DNA from: Prodigiosinella aquatilis
GTDB lineage: Bacteria > Pseudomonadota > Gammaproteobacteria > Enterobacterales > Enterobacteriaceae
DNA: 64,000 nucleotides
Direction of reading: 5' to 3'
NCBI GenBank assembly: GCA_030388725.1
Contig: CP128857.1
Coordinates: 2,976,001 to 3,040,000, forward strand
The stretch's first letter is position 1; each line of letters begins with the position of its first letter. Shown here piece by piece: positions 1-8,205 of the stretch. Position numbers and translations under genes: made by a program. The notes beneath the pieces were generated by a model that saw only the letters and a program-made list of their open reading frames with translations, ran no database searches and was not told where the DNA came from.

Positions 1-1686
1 GCTGGCTATGTCGCCCGCGTCAGAGAGAAATTCCCGGCGACAGTCCTGGAGGAGGAGTGGCAAACCCACAACCAACTGACCCTGACCGTCAAACTGAACA
101 TGCTGCCGGAGGTAGTGGAATTTCTGTACTACCAGAATGGCGGCTGGTTATCGGTGTTATTTGGTAATGATGAACGCTCACTCAACGGTCACTTCGCGGT
201 CTACTACGTGCTGTCGATGGAAGAAGGCGAAAAATGCTGGGTGGTAGTGAAAGCCCTGGTGAATCCTACCGTACCGGAATTCCCGTCCGTCACACCACGC
301 GTACCGGCTGCCGTCTGGGGTGAGCGCGAAGTGCGCGACATGTACGGACTTATCCCGGTGGGTCTACCGGATGAACGCCGTCTGGTGTTACCGGATGACT
401 GGCCGGACGAACTCTATCCGCTGCGTAAAGATTCAATGGATTACCGCCAGCGCCCGACACCAACCTGTGACGACGAGTCCTATACTTTCGTCAACGAAGC
501 CACTGGCGACACCCGAGTGGTGCCAATTGGTCCGTTGCATATCACCTCGGACGAACCGGGCCACTTCCGTCTGTTTGTCGATGGTGAACAGATTATTGAT
601 GCCGATTATCGCCTGTTCTATGTCCACCGCGGCATGGAAAAACTGGCGGAAACCCGCATGGGTTACAACGAAGTGACTTTCCTGTCTGATCGGGTATGCG
701 GCATTTGTGGTTTCACCCACAGCGTGGCCTATACCTCGTCGATTGAAAACGCGCTGGGCATTCCGGTACCGCCTCGCGCCCATGCCATCCGCAGCGTGCT
801 GTTGGAAGTGGAACGTCTGCACAGTCATTTGCTGAATATTGGGTTGTCCAGCCACTTTGTCGGCTTTGATACCGGCTTTATGCAGTTCTTCCGGATACGT
901 GAAAAATCCATGCAGATGGCGGAGATGCTGACTGGCGCACGTAAAACCTACGGTCTGAACCTGATTGGTGGCGTGCGCCGCGATATTCTGAAAGACAGCC
1001 GGTTAAAAACCATCAAGCTGGTGCGGGAAATGCGTGAAGAAGTCACCCAACTTACCGATATGCTGCTCAATACCGCCAACATGGGACAACGCACCCAGGG
1101 TATCGGTATCCTGGATCGCAAAGTGGCGCGTGACTACAGCCCGGTCGGGCCGATGATCCGCGCCAGCGGCTTCCAGCGTGATGTGCGTATCGATCATCCG
1201 TTTGCCGGTTACCTTGACCTGCCGATGGAGCTGCATCATCTGGATGCCGGCGACGTCTATTCGCGGCTGCTGGTGCGCGTGCGTGAAGTCTTCACCTCAC
1301 TGGCGATGATTGAATTCGGTCTGGATAACCTGCCGGAAGGCCCGCTGCTGAACGAGCATTTCACTTATCAGCCGCATAAATTCGCACTGGGCTTCACCGA
1401 AGCGCCACGCGGTGAAGATATTCACTGGAGCATGACCGGCGATAACCAGAAACTGTTTCGCTGGCGCTGTCGTGCCGCCACCTACGCCAACTGGCCGGTA
1501 CTGCGTTACATGCTGCGCGGTAATACCGTTTCTGATGCGCCGCTGATTATCGGCAGTCTCGATCCGTGCTACTCCTGTACCGACCGGGTAACACTGGTGG
1601 ATGTGCGTACGCAGAAAATCACCACCGTGCCTTATAAAGAAATGGAGCGTTACGGTCTGGAACGCACCAACTCGCCGCTTAAATAG
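1..1686 (+). CDS. hyfG: Hydrogenase-4 large subunit HyfG, 5' end outside window
   Basis: The reading frame is open from base 1, so the start lies upstream; about ten residues are missing compared with E. coli HyfG/HycE. This is the catalytic [NiFe] subunit of the membrane-bound formate hydrogenlyase, fused to a NuoC-like N-terminal domain. The nickel ligand pairs are visible: RVCGICG (Cys codon at 697) and DPCYSCTDR near the C-terminus (first Cys codon at 1567). The tail after CTDR is the peptide normally removed by the HycI protease, encoded four genes downstream. Wording such as HSVAY, RRDILK and GIGILDR is closer to HyfG than to HycE. It is the first gene of a tightly packed run hyfG-hyfH-hyfI-hyfJ-hycI. 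HycE is the alternative name if naming follows hydrogenase-3. Confidence 0.95.
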   Translation, partial: AGYVARVREKFPATVLEEEWQTHNQLTLTVKLNMLPEVVEFLYYQNGGWLSVLFGNDERSLNGHFAVYYVLSMEEGEKCWVVVKALVNPTVPEFPSVTPRVPAAVWGEREVRDMYGLIPVGLPDERRLVLPDDWPDELYPLRKDSMDYRQRPTPTCDDESYTFVNEATGDTRVVPIGPLHITSDEPGHFRLFVDGEQIIDADYRLFYVHRGMEKLAETRMGYNEVTFLSDRVCGICGFTHSVAYTSSIENALGIPVPPRAHAIRSVLLEVERLHSHLLNIGLSSHFVGFDTGFMQFFRIREKSMQMAEMLTGARKTYGLNLIGGVRRDILKDSRLKTIKLVREMREEVTQLTDMLLNTANMGQRTQGIGILDRKVARDYSPVGPMIRASGFQRDVRIDHPFAGYLDLPMELHHLDAGDVYSRLLVRVREVFTSLAMIEFGLDNLPEGPLLNEHFTYQPHKFALGFTEAPRGEDIHWSMTGDNQKLFRWRCRAATYANWPVLRYMLRGNTVSDAPLIIGSLDPCYSCTDRVTLVDVRTQKITTVPYKEMERYGLERTNSPLK

Positions 1687-1697
1687 AGAGATGCATT

Positions 1698-2267
1698 ATG
1701 TTGAAACTGTTTAAAACTATCCTGAAAGCGGGCAACAGCACGGTGAAATACCCGTTTGCCCCGCTTGAAGTTGCGGCGGGTTTTCGCGGTAAACCCGAGT
1801 ATGACCCGGAACAGTGTATTGCCTGTGGCGCCTGCACCATGGTCTGCCCAGCGAATGCACTAACCATGGAAAACGACGTGGTGAACGGTACCCGCACCTG
1901 GCAGTTGTTTCTTGGCCGCTGCATCTTCTGTGGGCGCTGCGAGGAAGTGTGTCCCACCCGCGCCATCGCGCTATCGCCGGAGTTTGAAATGGCGGTCAGC
2001 AATAAAGCCGACCTCTATCAACGGGCAACGTTCAAATTGCTGGACTGCCATGTCTGCCATCGTCCGTTTGCACCGCAAAAAGAGGTGGAATATGCCATGG
2101 CGCTGCTGGTGCAATCCGGGTTGACGGAAGCTGAAGTAGAATCTCAGCGCAGCCGTTTTGAAACCTGTCCCGAATGTAAACGTAAACAGAATATGAACCA
2201 ACGGGGTAACGTGATGTTGAGTCAGCATCTGTCCGCCCCGACGACCAGAGAGGGAGAGCGCTCATGA
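1698..2267 (+). CDS. hyfH: Hydrogenase-4 ferredoxin-like subunit HyfH
   Basis: A 189-residue electron-transfer subunit that carries electrons from the formate dehydrogenase arm to the hydrogenase small subunit. Two classical 4Fe-4S binding motifs are visible, CIACGACTMVCP and CIFCGRCEEVCP, as in HycF/HyfH/NuoI. Two further Cys pairs (CHVCH and CPECKR) lie in the C-terminal part. The ATG at 1698 follows a purine-rich stretch at 1685-1690, 11 bases after the hyfG stop. The stop overlaps the start of hyfI in an ATGA arrangement, so translational coupling is likely. Length is close to the 180-181 residues of the E. coli proteins. Confidence 0.93.
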   Translation: MLKLFKTILKAGNSTVKYPFAPLEVAAGFRGKPEYDPEQCIACGACTMVCPANALTMENDVVNGTRTWQLFLGRCIFCGRCEEVCPTRAIALSPEFEMAVSNKADLYQRATFKLLDCHVCHRPFAPQKEVEYAMALLVQSGLTEAEVESQRSRFETCPECKRKQNMNQRGNVMLSQHLSAPTTREGERS

Positions 2268-3055
2268 GCATGCTGCCTGATGGTGTCGATCACTATCGCA
2301 CTACGCCTATCACCCTTGATGAGCAGGCGATTAAACTGAAAAAAACGCTGCTGAAGGACATTCAGCGTTCTGCCTATGTTTACCGCGTGGACTGTGGCGG
2401 CTGTAACGGCTGTGAAATCGAAATTTTTTCCGCCATTACGCCGCTGTTCGACGCCGAACGCTTCGGTATCAAGGTAGTGGCTTCCCCTCGTCACGCCGAT
2501 ATCCTGCTGTTCACCGGCGCGGTCACCCGCGCCATGCGCACACCAGCGCTGCGTGCCTATGAATCGGCGCCGGATCCGAAAATCTGTATCTCGTACGGTG
2601 CCTGTGGCTGCGGCGGCGGTATCTTCCACGATCTGTATTGCGTGTGGGGTGGTAGCGACAAAATCGTGCCGATTGACGTGTACATTCCCGGATGCCCGCC
2701 AACCCCCGCCGCCACTATCTATGGTTTCGCCGTGGCGCTGGGCCTGCTGGAGCAAAAGTTGCACGGCAGCGACCATACTCAGGGTGATAACGAAAAAGCG
2801 ACCTTGATTCACCCGGATGTTCCACTCGATTTACGCATTCTGTTGGAGCGTGAAGCCCGTCGTATGGCCGGTTACTGGCAAGGTCGGGAAATCAGCGACA
2901 GCTTTTTGGCCTTGCTGGAAAACCAGCCGCTGGAAGGGCTTGATCAACGTATCAAGGCCTACCTTCAACAACATAACGATCCGCGACTAACGGAAATCTT
3001 CGGCCAGTTGCAACAGATTTATCTGTCGTTACTTAATGGGGAGCGTTTGCGATGA
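2264..3055 (+). CDS. hyfI: Hydrogenase-4 small subunit HyfI
   Basis: A 263-residue NuoB/HycG-type small subunit holding the iron-sulfur cluster nearest the [NiFe] site. Cluster-ligand motifs are visible: CGGCNGCEIE, SYGACGCGGG and PGCPPTP. The N-terminal block KKTLLKDIQRSAYVYRVDC matches HyfI better than HycG. It overlaps hyfH by four bases and hyfJ by four bases, which fits one polycistronic unit. The C-terminal third is variable and charged, as in the family. Confidence 0.93.
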   Translation: MSMLPDGVDHYRTTPITLDEQAIKLKKTLLKDIQRSAYVYRVDCGGCNGCEIEIFSAITPLFDAERFGIKVVASPRHADILLFTGAVTRAMRTPALRAYESAPDPKICISYGACGCGGGIFHDLYCVWGGSDKIVPIDVYIPGCPPTPAATIYGFAVALGLLEQKLHGSDHTQGDNEKATLIHPDVPLDLRILLEREARRMAGYWQGREISDSFLALLENQPLEGLDQRIKAYLQQHNDPRLTEIFGQLQQIYLSLLNGERLR

Positions 3056-3456
3056 ATACGCGGGTCATTTTCTATGCCTTGAATCAGAAATTTCTCGATA
3101 CACAGGACAAGATCCCGGAGCAGGCGCAGCAGGTCATGTACTACTCGCTGGCTATTGGTCATCACGTCGGGGTCATTGATTGTCTGAAACGGGTATTGGA
3201 ATGCCCGCTGACAGAGTACGAAAGCTGGATCGATCAACTGGCGGAGGGTGAAGCCAAACGAAAAATGGCCGGTTTGATGAAATTCGGTGAAATTACGATT
3301 GATAGCACTCACACCACCCTGTTGGGTGGTGCTTTCAGCACACTGGACAGCACGCAGGACCACTACGCTGAATGGACCCGCACCCTGATGGACTATCTGG
3401 GGGCGATTGACCGTGAAACGGCTCTCTACCTGATGGTGAAACGCGTTGATTACTGA
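3052..3456 (+). CDS. hyfJ: Formate hydrogenlyase maturation protein HyfJ/HycH family
   Basis: A 134-residue soluble protein of the HycH/HyfJ family, needed for assembly of hydrogenase-3/4 rather than catalysis. Recognition rests on the N-terminal block IFYALNQKF, the YYSLAIGHHVGVIDC segment and the C-terminal LYLMVKR. There are no cofactor motifs or membrane segments. It overlaps hyfI by four bases, and the next gene starts inside or just after its end. Naming as hyfJ follows the hyf-type character of the upstream subunits. Confidence 0.88.
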   Translation: MNTRVIFYALNQKFLDTQDKIPEQAQQVMYYSLAIGHHVGVIDCLKRVLECPLTEYESWIDQLAEGEAKRKMAGLMKFGEITIDSTHTTLLGGAFSTLDSTQDHYAEWTRTLMDYLGAIDRETALYLMVKRVDY

Positions 3457-3928
3457 ACGTCCACTACGAACTGAAAATATGGTGCTTACCGTCGGTAATA
3501 CCATGATGGGCGACGATGGCGCGGGTCCGTTGCTGGCCGAGCGCATGACGCAACAGCCGATTGATGGTTGGTCGGTGATTGATGGCGGCGCCATTCCAGA
3601 AAACACGGCGCACACGCTACGCGAACTGTGTCCACAGCGCCTGCTGGTGGTGGACGCCACTGATATGGGTCTCAACCCTGGCGAAATCCGCATCGTCAAT
3701 CCTGATCGTATCGCCGAAGATCTGTTGATGAATACCCACAACCTGCCGCTAAATTTCCTCATTGATCAGTTGAAGGAAGACATTCCCGAAGTGATTTTTA
3801 TCGGCATTCAGCCAGCACTGGTGGCGTTCTATTTTCCCCTCGGCCCGGAAGTCACTCAGGCGGTAGACACATTGTACCAGCGGCTGGCGACCTGGGAAGG
3901 CAATGGCGGGTTTAGCCCGTTGGAATGA
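3446..3928 (+). CDS. hycI: Hydrogenase maturation protease HycI
   Basis: The nickel-dependent endopeptidase that removes the C-terminal tail of the large subunit after nickel insertion. The family signature GNTMMGDDGAGP near the N-terminus and the block VDATDMGLNPGEIRI are almost as in E. coli HycI, as is the ending WEGNGGF. The frame opens with TTG at 3446, overlapping hyfJ by 11 bases. An in-frame ATG at 3479 gives a protein that begins MVLTVGN, much like the E. coli N-terminus, and is an equally good start (149 residues). Neither start has a strong ribosome site. It is the last gene of the run. Confidence 0.92.
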   Translation: MITERPLRTENMVLTVGNTMMGDDGAGPLLAERMTQQPIDGWSVIDGGAIPENTAHTLRELCPQRLLVVDATDMGLNPGEIRIVNPDRIAEDLLMNTHNLPLNFLIDQLKEDIPEVIFIGIQPALVAFYFPLGPEVTQAVDTLYQRLATWEGNGGFSPLE

Positions 3929-3960
3929 TTACCCCACCCTAACCCTCTTTTCGGCAAAAG

Positions 3961-3995
3961 CGGCCCCTTGATCAGAGCGTCTGATCAAGGGGCCG
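3961..3995. terminator. Perfect 15-bp hairpin after hycI
   Basis: The arms CGGCCCCTTGATCAG and CTGATCAAGGGGCCG are perfectly complementary around a 5-base loop. It begins 33 bases after the hycI stop, a natural place for transcription to end. No T-run follows on the plus strand, so termination would be factor-assisted, or the element has another role. No second copy was seen in the window. Confidence 0.6.
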
Positions 3996-4074
3996 TGTCA
4001 AGGTGAAGGCCGGATGGAGATGGCCCCTCTTACCGCATTTTTTCGCTTGTGCCCCAAAAAATTTGGCTCTATTT

Positions 4075-4088
4075 TATGATGCATCATA
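4075..4088. promoter_or_regulatory. 14-bp perfect palindrome before the SDR operon
   Basis: TATGATGCATCATA is a perfect palindrome 18 bases before the SDR start codon, just upstream of the ribosome site GGAG. A second short palindrome, CCAAA-AAA-TTTGG, lies at 4054-4066. TATGAT inside the first one could also serve as a -10 box. Together they look like a promoter with an operator, but no regulator gene sits next to the operon on this side. This is inference from symmetry only. Confidence 0.4.
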
Positions 4089-4105
4089 TATCTGGAGTAG
4101 CCCTG

Positions 4106-4840
4106 ATGACAGATCATAAGACACTGTTGTTAACCGGTGCCAGCCGGGGGATCGGCCACGCGACGGTCAAACATTTCCATGCCGCGGGCTGGACCATATT
4201 TACCGCCTCGCGGCAAAGTTGGGTGGAAGACTGCCCTTGGGCTGAGGGATTACTCAATCACATTCATCTCGATTTGGAGGACATCGACAGCCTGAGCGCG
4301 GCCATACCGATGATTAAAGAGCGTCTCGGTGGACGACTGCATGCACTGGTCAATAATGCTGGTGTTTCTCCCAAAGGGGAAGACGGCAGCAGGCTGGGCG
4401 TGCGTGAAACCGACTATGCCACCTGGATTCGAGTATTTAACGTCAATCTGTTCTCCACGGCGATACTTGCCAACGGCTTGTTTGACGAATTGCAGGCCGC
4501 CCAGGGAAGCATCATTAATATCACCTCTATCGCCGGTTCCCGCGTACATCCGTTTGCCGGAGCGGCTTATGCCACTTCAAAAGCCGGGTTATCCGCGCTC
4601 ACTCGTGAGATGGCATGCGACTTCGGCAAACATGGTATTCGCGTTAACGCGATTGCGCCCGGCGAAATTGACACCGCCATTCTTTCACCGGGAACACTGG
4701 AGATGGTGGAGCATACCGTCCCCATGAAACGGCTGGGAAAACCGGAAGAAGTGGCGTCGCTGATCTATTTTCTCTGTACGGCGGGCGCCTCCTATGTCAA
4801 CGGAGCGGAAATTCACGTCAACGGGGGACAGCATGTCTGA
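4106..4840 (+). CDS. SDR-family NAD(P)-dependent oxidoreductase
   Basis: A 244-residue classical short-chain dehydrogenase. Visible family marks are the nucleotide-binding GASRGIGHA near residue 12, the NNAG motif, the active-site pair in YATSKAG and the C-terminal NAIAPGEIDT. The ATG at 4106 was preferred to upstream starts because GGAG lies eight bases before it and the protein then begins right before the first Rossmann strand. The stop overlaps the kinase start by eight bases, so the two are co-translated. In this operon the enzyme could oxidise or reduce the alcohol or aldehyde made by the lyase; the substrate cannot be read from the sequence. Confidence 0.85.
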   Translation: MTDHKTLLLTGASRGIGHATVKHFHAAGWTIFTASRQSWVEDCPWAEGLLNHIHLDLEDIDSLSAAIPMIKERLGGRLHALVNNAGVSPKGEDGSRLGVRETDYATWIRVFNVNLFSTAILANGLFDELQAAQGSIINITSIAGSRVHPFAGAAYATSKAGLSALTREMACDFGKHGIRVNAIAPGEIDTAILSPGTLEMVEHTVPMKRLGKPEEVASLIYFLCTAGASYVNGAEIHVNGGQHV

Positions 4841-5879
4841 TCCTCATGTCCTGTTCACCACCGATGTGCCATTAGTATCGCTCGCGCAGGCACATCACGC
4901 TTCCCGTGAACGTTATGGTGTTGAAGGCGATATCACGCCACTACCGGGTGAACGTGATGCCAATTTCTATCTTTGTACGGAAAAACAGCATGGATACATG
5001 CTGAAATTTATCAATCCGGCCGAAGAACCGGCCGTCAGTGATTTTCAGAGCGCCCTGCTATTACATATCGAACAACAACATACCGATTTGCCTGTTCCCC
5101 GCGTCCTTGCTGACCAACACGGAAATAGGGCTCCGGTCGTAGATCTTGCCGGACAAACGCTACAGACCCGTCTGTTTTCCTGGTTATCTGGCACACCGTT
5201 ACATCAGGTTACGCCGAATCCGCAACTGGCTCACCATCTTGGGCAAACCCTGGCGCAACTTGATATCGCATTGCATTCATTTACCCATCCAGCGGCAGAG
5301 CGGACGTTACTGTGGGATATTACGCACATGGAACGGGTAGCGGGATGGCTGGATTATGTGGAAGATCCGGAGCAACAGATATTGATCAAACGTGGGTTGT
5401 CGCAGTGGGAAAACAGCGTTGCGCCCGTTATTCATAAGCTGCGTAGGCAGGTTATTCACAATGATCTCAATCCGTACAATGTTTTCACCACCCCACAGGC
5501 GGACTGGCAAATCACCGGCATTATTGATTTTGGCGATGCCCTGTACGCGCCGTTGATTAATGAGCTGGCAACCGCCCTCGCCTATCAGATCAGCGAGAGT
5601 GATGACCCGCTGCTATGGATTACGCCTTTTGTTTCGGCCTACCATACCCATCTGCCGTTAACCGAGCAGGAAATCTGCCTGCTTCCCCGGCTGATCGTGG
5701 CTCGTTTGACGCTGATCCTCTCAATTACGCAATGGCGCAGTGCGCTCTATCCGAAAAACCGGGAATACCTGCGGCGGAATCTTCACCGTGCATGGCGTAG
5801 TTTGCAGAATCTCAGTCGTTTCCCGCTGACACAATATGAAGATCGTCTCCTGACCACCTGTAGAAAGGGCATCCAATGA
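4833..5879 (+). CDS. APH-fold small-molecule kinase, hydroxylysine-kinase-like
   Basis: A 348-residue aminoglycoside-phosphotransferase-fold protein. The catalytic loop VIHNDLNPYNVF and the metal-binding IIDFGDALYAPL are clear, with a helical C-terminal part. The start at 4833 has GGGGGA before it and overlaps the SDR stop. This fold includes hydroxylysine kinase (HYKK), homoserine kinase II and antibiotic kinases. The decisive context is the next gene, a phospho-lyase of the AGXT2L type, overlapping by four bases. In animals HYKK and the AGXT2L enzymes form one pathway, and fusions of the two folds occur in bacteria. A resistance function is therefore unlikely; a kinase acting on an amino alcohol such as 5-hydroxylysine or ethanolamine is the better guess. 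Confidence 0.75.
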   Translation: MSDPHVLFTTDVPLVSLAQAHHASRERYGVEGDITPLPGERDANFYLCTEKQHGYMLKFINPAEEPAVSDFQSALLLHIEQQHTDLPVPRVLADQHGNRAPVVDLAGQTLQTRLFSWLSGTPLHQVTPNPQLAHHLGQTLAQLDIALHSFTHPAAERTLLWDITHMERVAGWLDYVEDPEQQILIKRGLSQWENSVAPVIHKLRRQVIHNDLNPYNVFTTPQADWQITGIIDFGDALYAPLINELATALAYQISESDDPLLWITPFVSAYHTHLPLTEQEICLLPRLIVARLTLILSITQWRSALYPKNREYLRRNLHRAWRSLQNLSRFPLTQYEDRLLTTCRKGIQ

Positions 5880-7150
5880 CCCCTCACTCTGAGCGAGATT
5901 TGCTGGCACGGCGCAAAAAATTGCTGGGTGCCGGCTATCGGCTGTTTTATCAGCAACCGCTTCACGTTGTCCGCGGCGAAGGCGTCTGGCTGTATGACAG
6001 TGACGGCAACCGTTACCTGGATGTCTACAACAACGTGGTTTCCGTCGGTCATTGCCATCCAGACGTCGTCGCGGCGATCGCCACCCAGTCAGCGCAGTTG
6101 AATACCCATACACGCTATCTTACTGATGCCATTCTGGAATTTGCCGAGGACTTTTTACAGGAATTTCCTGACGAACTGCAAAATATCACCATGACCTGTA
6201 CCGGCAGCGAGTCGAATGATTTAGCCTTGAGAATCGCCCGACAGGTTACTGGCGGAACCGGCATATTAGTCACTCGCTGGGCGTATCACGGCGTGACTAC
6301 CTTGCTGTCCGGCCTATCCCCGGCGCTGGGCGCTGGCGCACCCCGTGGTGACAACGTCTGGTTGATTGATCCGCCCGACACATACCACCATGCTACTGGC
6401 AGCATGACCACCAGCGTCGTCCGGGCGCTTGAAGCGATGCAGCAGGCTGGTGCGCGCCCGGCAGCGTTGTTGTTTGATACCATTTTTTCCAGCGACGGTG
6501 TGTTCAGTGGTGAGATGCAAGACGTTCAGCAGGCCGTCAGGTTGGTACGCGATGCGGGTGGGTTGTGTATTGCGGATGAGGTACAGGCCGGATTTGGTCG
6601 CACCGGTTCACATCGCTGGGGGTTCGCTCGCTATGGCATCACACCCGATCTGGTGACGATGGGAAAACCGATGGGTAATGGCCATCCTGTTGCAGCGGTG
6701 GTCGGGCGACCGGCGTTATTTGATGAATTCGGCCGCAACCAGCGTTACTTCAATACCTTTGGCGGCAATCCGGTGTCCTGCCAGGCCGCTCATGCCGTAC
6801 TGAACATACTGCGACGGGAACGATTACAGGAAAATGCATTACAGGTGGGCCATTATCTTGAGGTGGGTTTACGTAAGCTGGCAGCACAACATGACGTGAT
6901 TGGCGATATCAGGGCCTATGGCCTGTTCATTGGCATCGAACTGGTGGACAACGCCAGCCGCCAGCAACCAGCAAGCGCTTACGCGGAACGGGTGGTTAAT
7001 CTAATGCGACAAAAACGGGTGCTCATCAGCACGACCGGGCCGAATGGCAATATTCTCAAAATCCGGCCCCCGCTGGTTTTTCAACCTGAGCATGCCGATA
7101 TCTTGTTAAGTACGCTGGATGAGGTGCTGACCACGCACCCTAACAATTAA
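5876..7150 (+). CDS. Class-III PLP enzyme, probable ammonia/phosphate lyase
   Basis: A 424-residue class-III aminotransferase-fold protein. The PLP lysine lies in TMGKPMGNGHPVAAV, a wording I associate with ethanolamine-phosphate and 5-phosphohydroxylysine phospho-lyases rather than true transaminases. Other marks are GHCHPDV, CTGSESNDLA and IADEVQAGFGRTG, all typical of the fold. It overlaps the kinase by four bases and ends three bases before the convergent mhpR. Predicted chemistry: removal of ammonia and phosphate from a phosphorylated amino alcohol, giving an aldehyde. Generic annotation would be aspartate aminotransferase family protein; the lyase call rests on motif and context together. 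Confidence 0.75.
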   Translation: MTPHSERDLLARRKKLLGAGYRLFYQQPLHVVRGEGVWLYDSDGNRYLDVYNNVVSVGHCHPDVVAAIATQSAQLNTHTRYLTDAILEFAEDFLQEFPDELQNITMTCTGSESNDLALRIARQVTGGTGILVTRWAYHGVTTLLSGLSPALGAGAPRGDNVWLIDPPDTYHHATGSMTTSVVRALEAMQQAGARPAALLFDTIFSSDGVFSGEMQDVQQAVRLVRDAGGLCIADEVQAGFGRTGSHRWGFARYGITPDLVTMGKPMGNGHPVAAVVGRPALFDEFGRNQRYFNTFGGNPVSCQAAHAVLNILRRERLQENALQVGHYLEVGLRKLAAQHDVIGDIRAYGLFIGIELVDNASRQQPASAYAERVVNLMRQKRVLISTTGPNGNILKIRPPLVFQPEHADILLSTLDEVLTTHPNN

Positions 7151-7153
7151 CTA

Positions 7154-7948
7154 TCAGGGTTTTTCCCCGTGGATCGCCTGCGTTGCGCTTTCACCGATTT
7201 GATCGGCAACACGTTGTAATGTTGATAAATATTTCTGCGCTGCCTGTTCTATGGTCATTGCCTTGGCAATATAGATTAAACTCAGGCAGCCAATGAGCCG
7301 CTCATCATGGCGAACTGGCACCGCAATAGCCGCGATGCGAGACTCACTCTCCCAGTTCTGATAGTTTTCGCCATAGCCATTTCGTTGTACGCGTTGCAAG
7401 ATTTCTGCAAGTCTCACTGGTTCTCGCGCCAGACGGTACTCATCGCCTTCACGCCCCGCCAACATCGTAATAATTTGCTGTCGTTCGTTCTCCGGGCAAA
7501 ACGCAAGGTATGTCAGACCGGAAGCCGTCAATAACAATGGCAACCGTCGCCCGACCATAGCCCGGTGAAACGACAGTCGACTGAAACGATGGGTAGTTTC
7601 TCTGACCACCATCTCATCCACATCAAGTGTGGTCACATCCGTAGGCCACACCACTTCCCGCAGTAAGTCACCCAGCAATGGGGCAGCAAGAGCGGAAATC
7701 CACTGTTCGTCACGAAATCCTTCACTTAACTGACGCACTTTCAATGTCAGGCGATAGCTATCATCGAACGCGCTACGGCACACATAACCCTCCTGCTGAA
7801 GGGTTTCAAGCAAGCGCCTGACCGTGGTGCGATGTAAACCGGTCAATAATGAAAGCTGGTTGCAGTTTGCGCCACCATCCAGACGGTTAAGGGCATTGAG
7901 AACATCAAGCCCACGGGATAAACCGCGCACATTTTTATATTCACTCAT
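7154..7948 (-). CDS. mhpR: IclR-type activator of the mhp operon, MhpR
   Basis: A 264-residue IclR-family regulator closely resembling E. coli MhpR, for example HRTTVRRLLETLQ in the winged helix and a long identical central block around SEGFRDEQWISALAAPLL. It activates mhp transcription in the presence of 3-(3-hydroxyphenyl)propionate. It is divergent from mhpA, with a 384-base intergenic region that holds the operator. The 3' end meets the phospho-lyase gene tail to tail with only three bases between, so read-through interference is possible. The C-terminus is shorter than the 277 residues of E. coli MhpR. Confidence 0.95.
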   Translation of the reverse strand: MSEYKNVRGLSRGLDVLNALNRLDGGANCNQLSLLTGLHRTTVRRLLETLQQEGYVCRSAFDDSYRLTLKVRQLSEGFRDEQWISALAAPLLGDLLREVVWPTDVTTLDVDEMVVRETTHRFSRLSFHRAMVGRRLPLLLTASGLTYLAFCPENERQQIITMLAGREGDEYRLAREPVRLAEILQRVQRNGYGENYQNWESESRIAAIAVPVRHDERLIGCLSLIYIAKAMTIEQAAQKYLSTLQRVADQIGESATQAIHGEKP

Positions 7949-7995
7949 TGGATTATAGGGCTCATTTTTACTAAAAAGTTTTATTTAACAATGAA

Positions 7996-8010
7996 GTGCA
8001 CCTGGTGCAC
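7996..8010. promoter_or_regulatory. MhpR operator
   Basis: GTGCAC-CTG-GTGCAC matches the core of the E. coli MhpR-binding site (GGTGCACCTGGTGCACA). With the promoter proposed at 8028-8055 it would cover about -66 to -52, the same place the site occupies in E. coli. This makes activation of mhpA by MhpR near certain. Confidence 0.92.
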
Positions 8011-8027
8011 ATCCCATCACTTTTTCA

Positions 8028-8055
8028 TTGTAGACCAAAAAATACCCTCTATACT
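8028..8055 (+). promoter_or_regulatory. Predicted mhpA promoter
   Basis: TTGTAG (8028-8033), a 16-base spacer and TATACT (8050-8055) form a reasonable sigma-70 promoter downstream of the MhpR operator. Transcription would start near 8062. The weak -35 box fits an activator-dependent promoter. Confidence 0.55.
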
Positions 8056-8094
8056 GATCCAACAATTAAAATATATTTCACATAAAATTAACAT

Positions 8095-8205
8095 ATGAAC
8101 ACATTACCTAACCCTACACCGTCGCTGCCATGGTCTGATTCTTTTATCCGAGAACCCGATCTGCCCTGCATAACCGCTGCACGGTGTCGCCCCGAAAAGT
8201 TGTAA
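8095..8205 (+). CDS. Small upstream reading frame in the mhp leader
   Basis: A 36-codon frame beginning MNTLPNPTPSLPW and ending RCRPEKL lies entirely within the predicted mhpA leader. It has no strong ribosome site and no family I recognise. It ends 127 bases before mhpA, so direct coupling is unlikely. It could be a leader peptide, a relic of a lost gene or chance. Confidence 0.2.
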   Translation: MNTLPNPTPSLPWSDSFIREPDLPCITAARCRPEKL

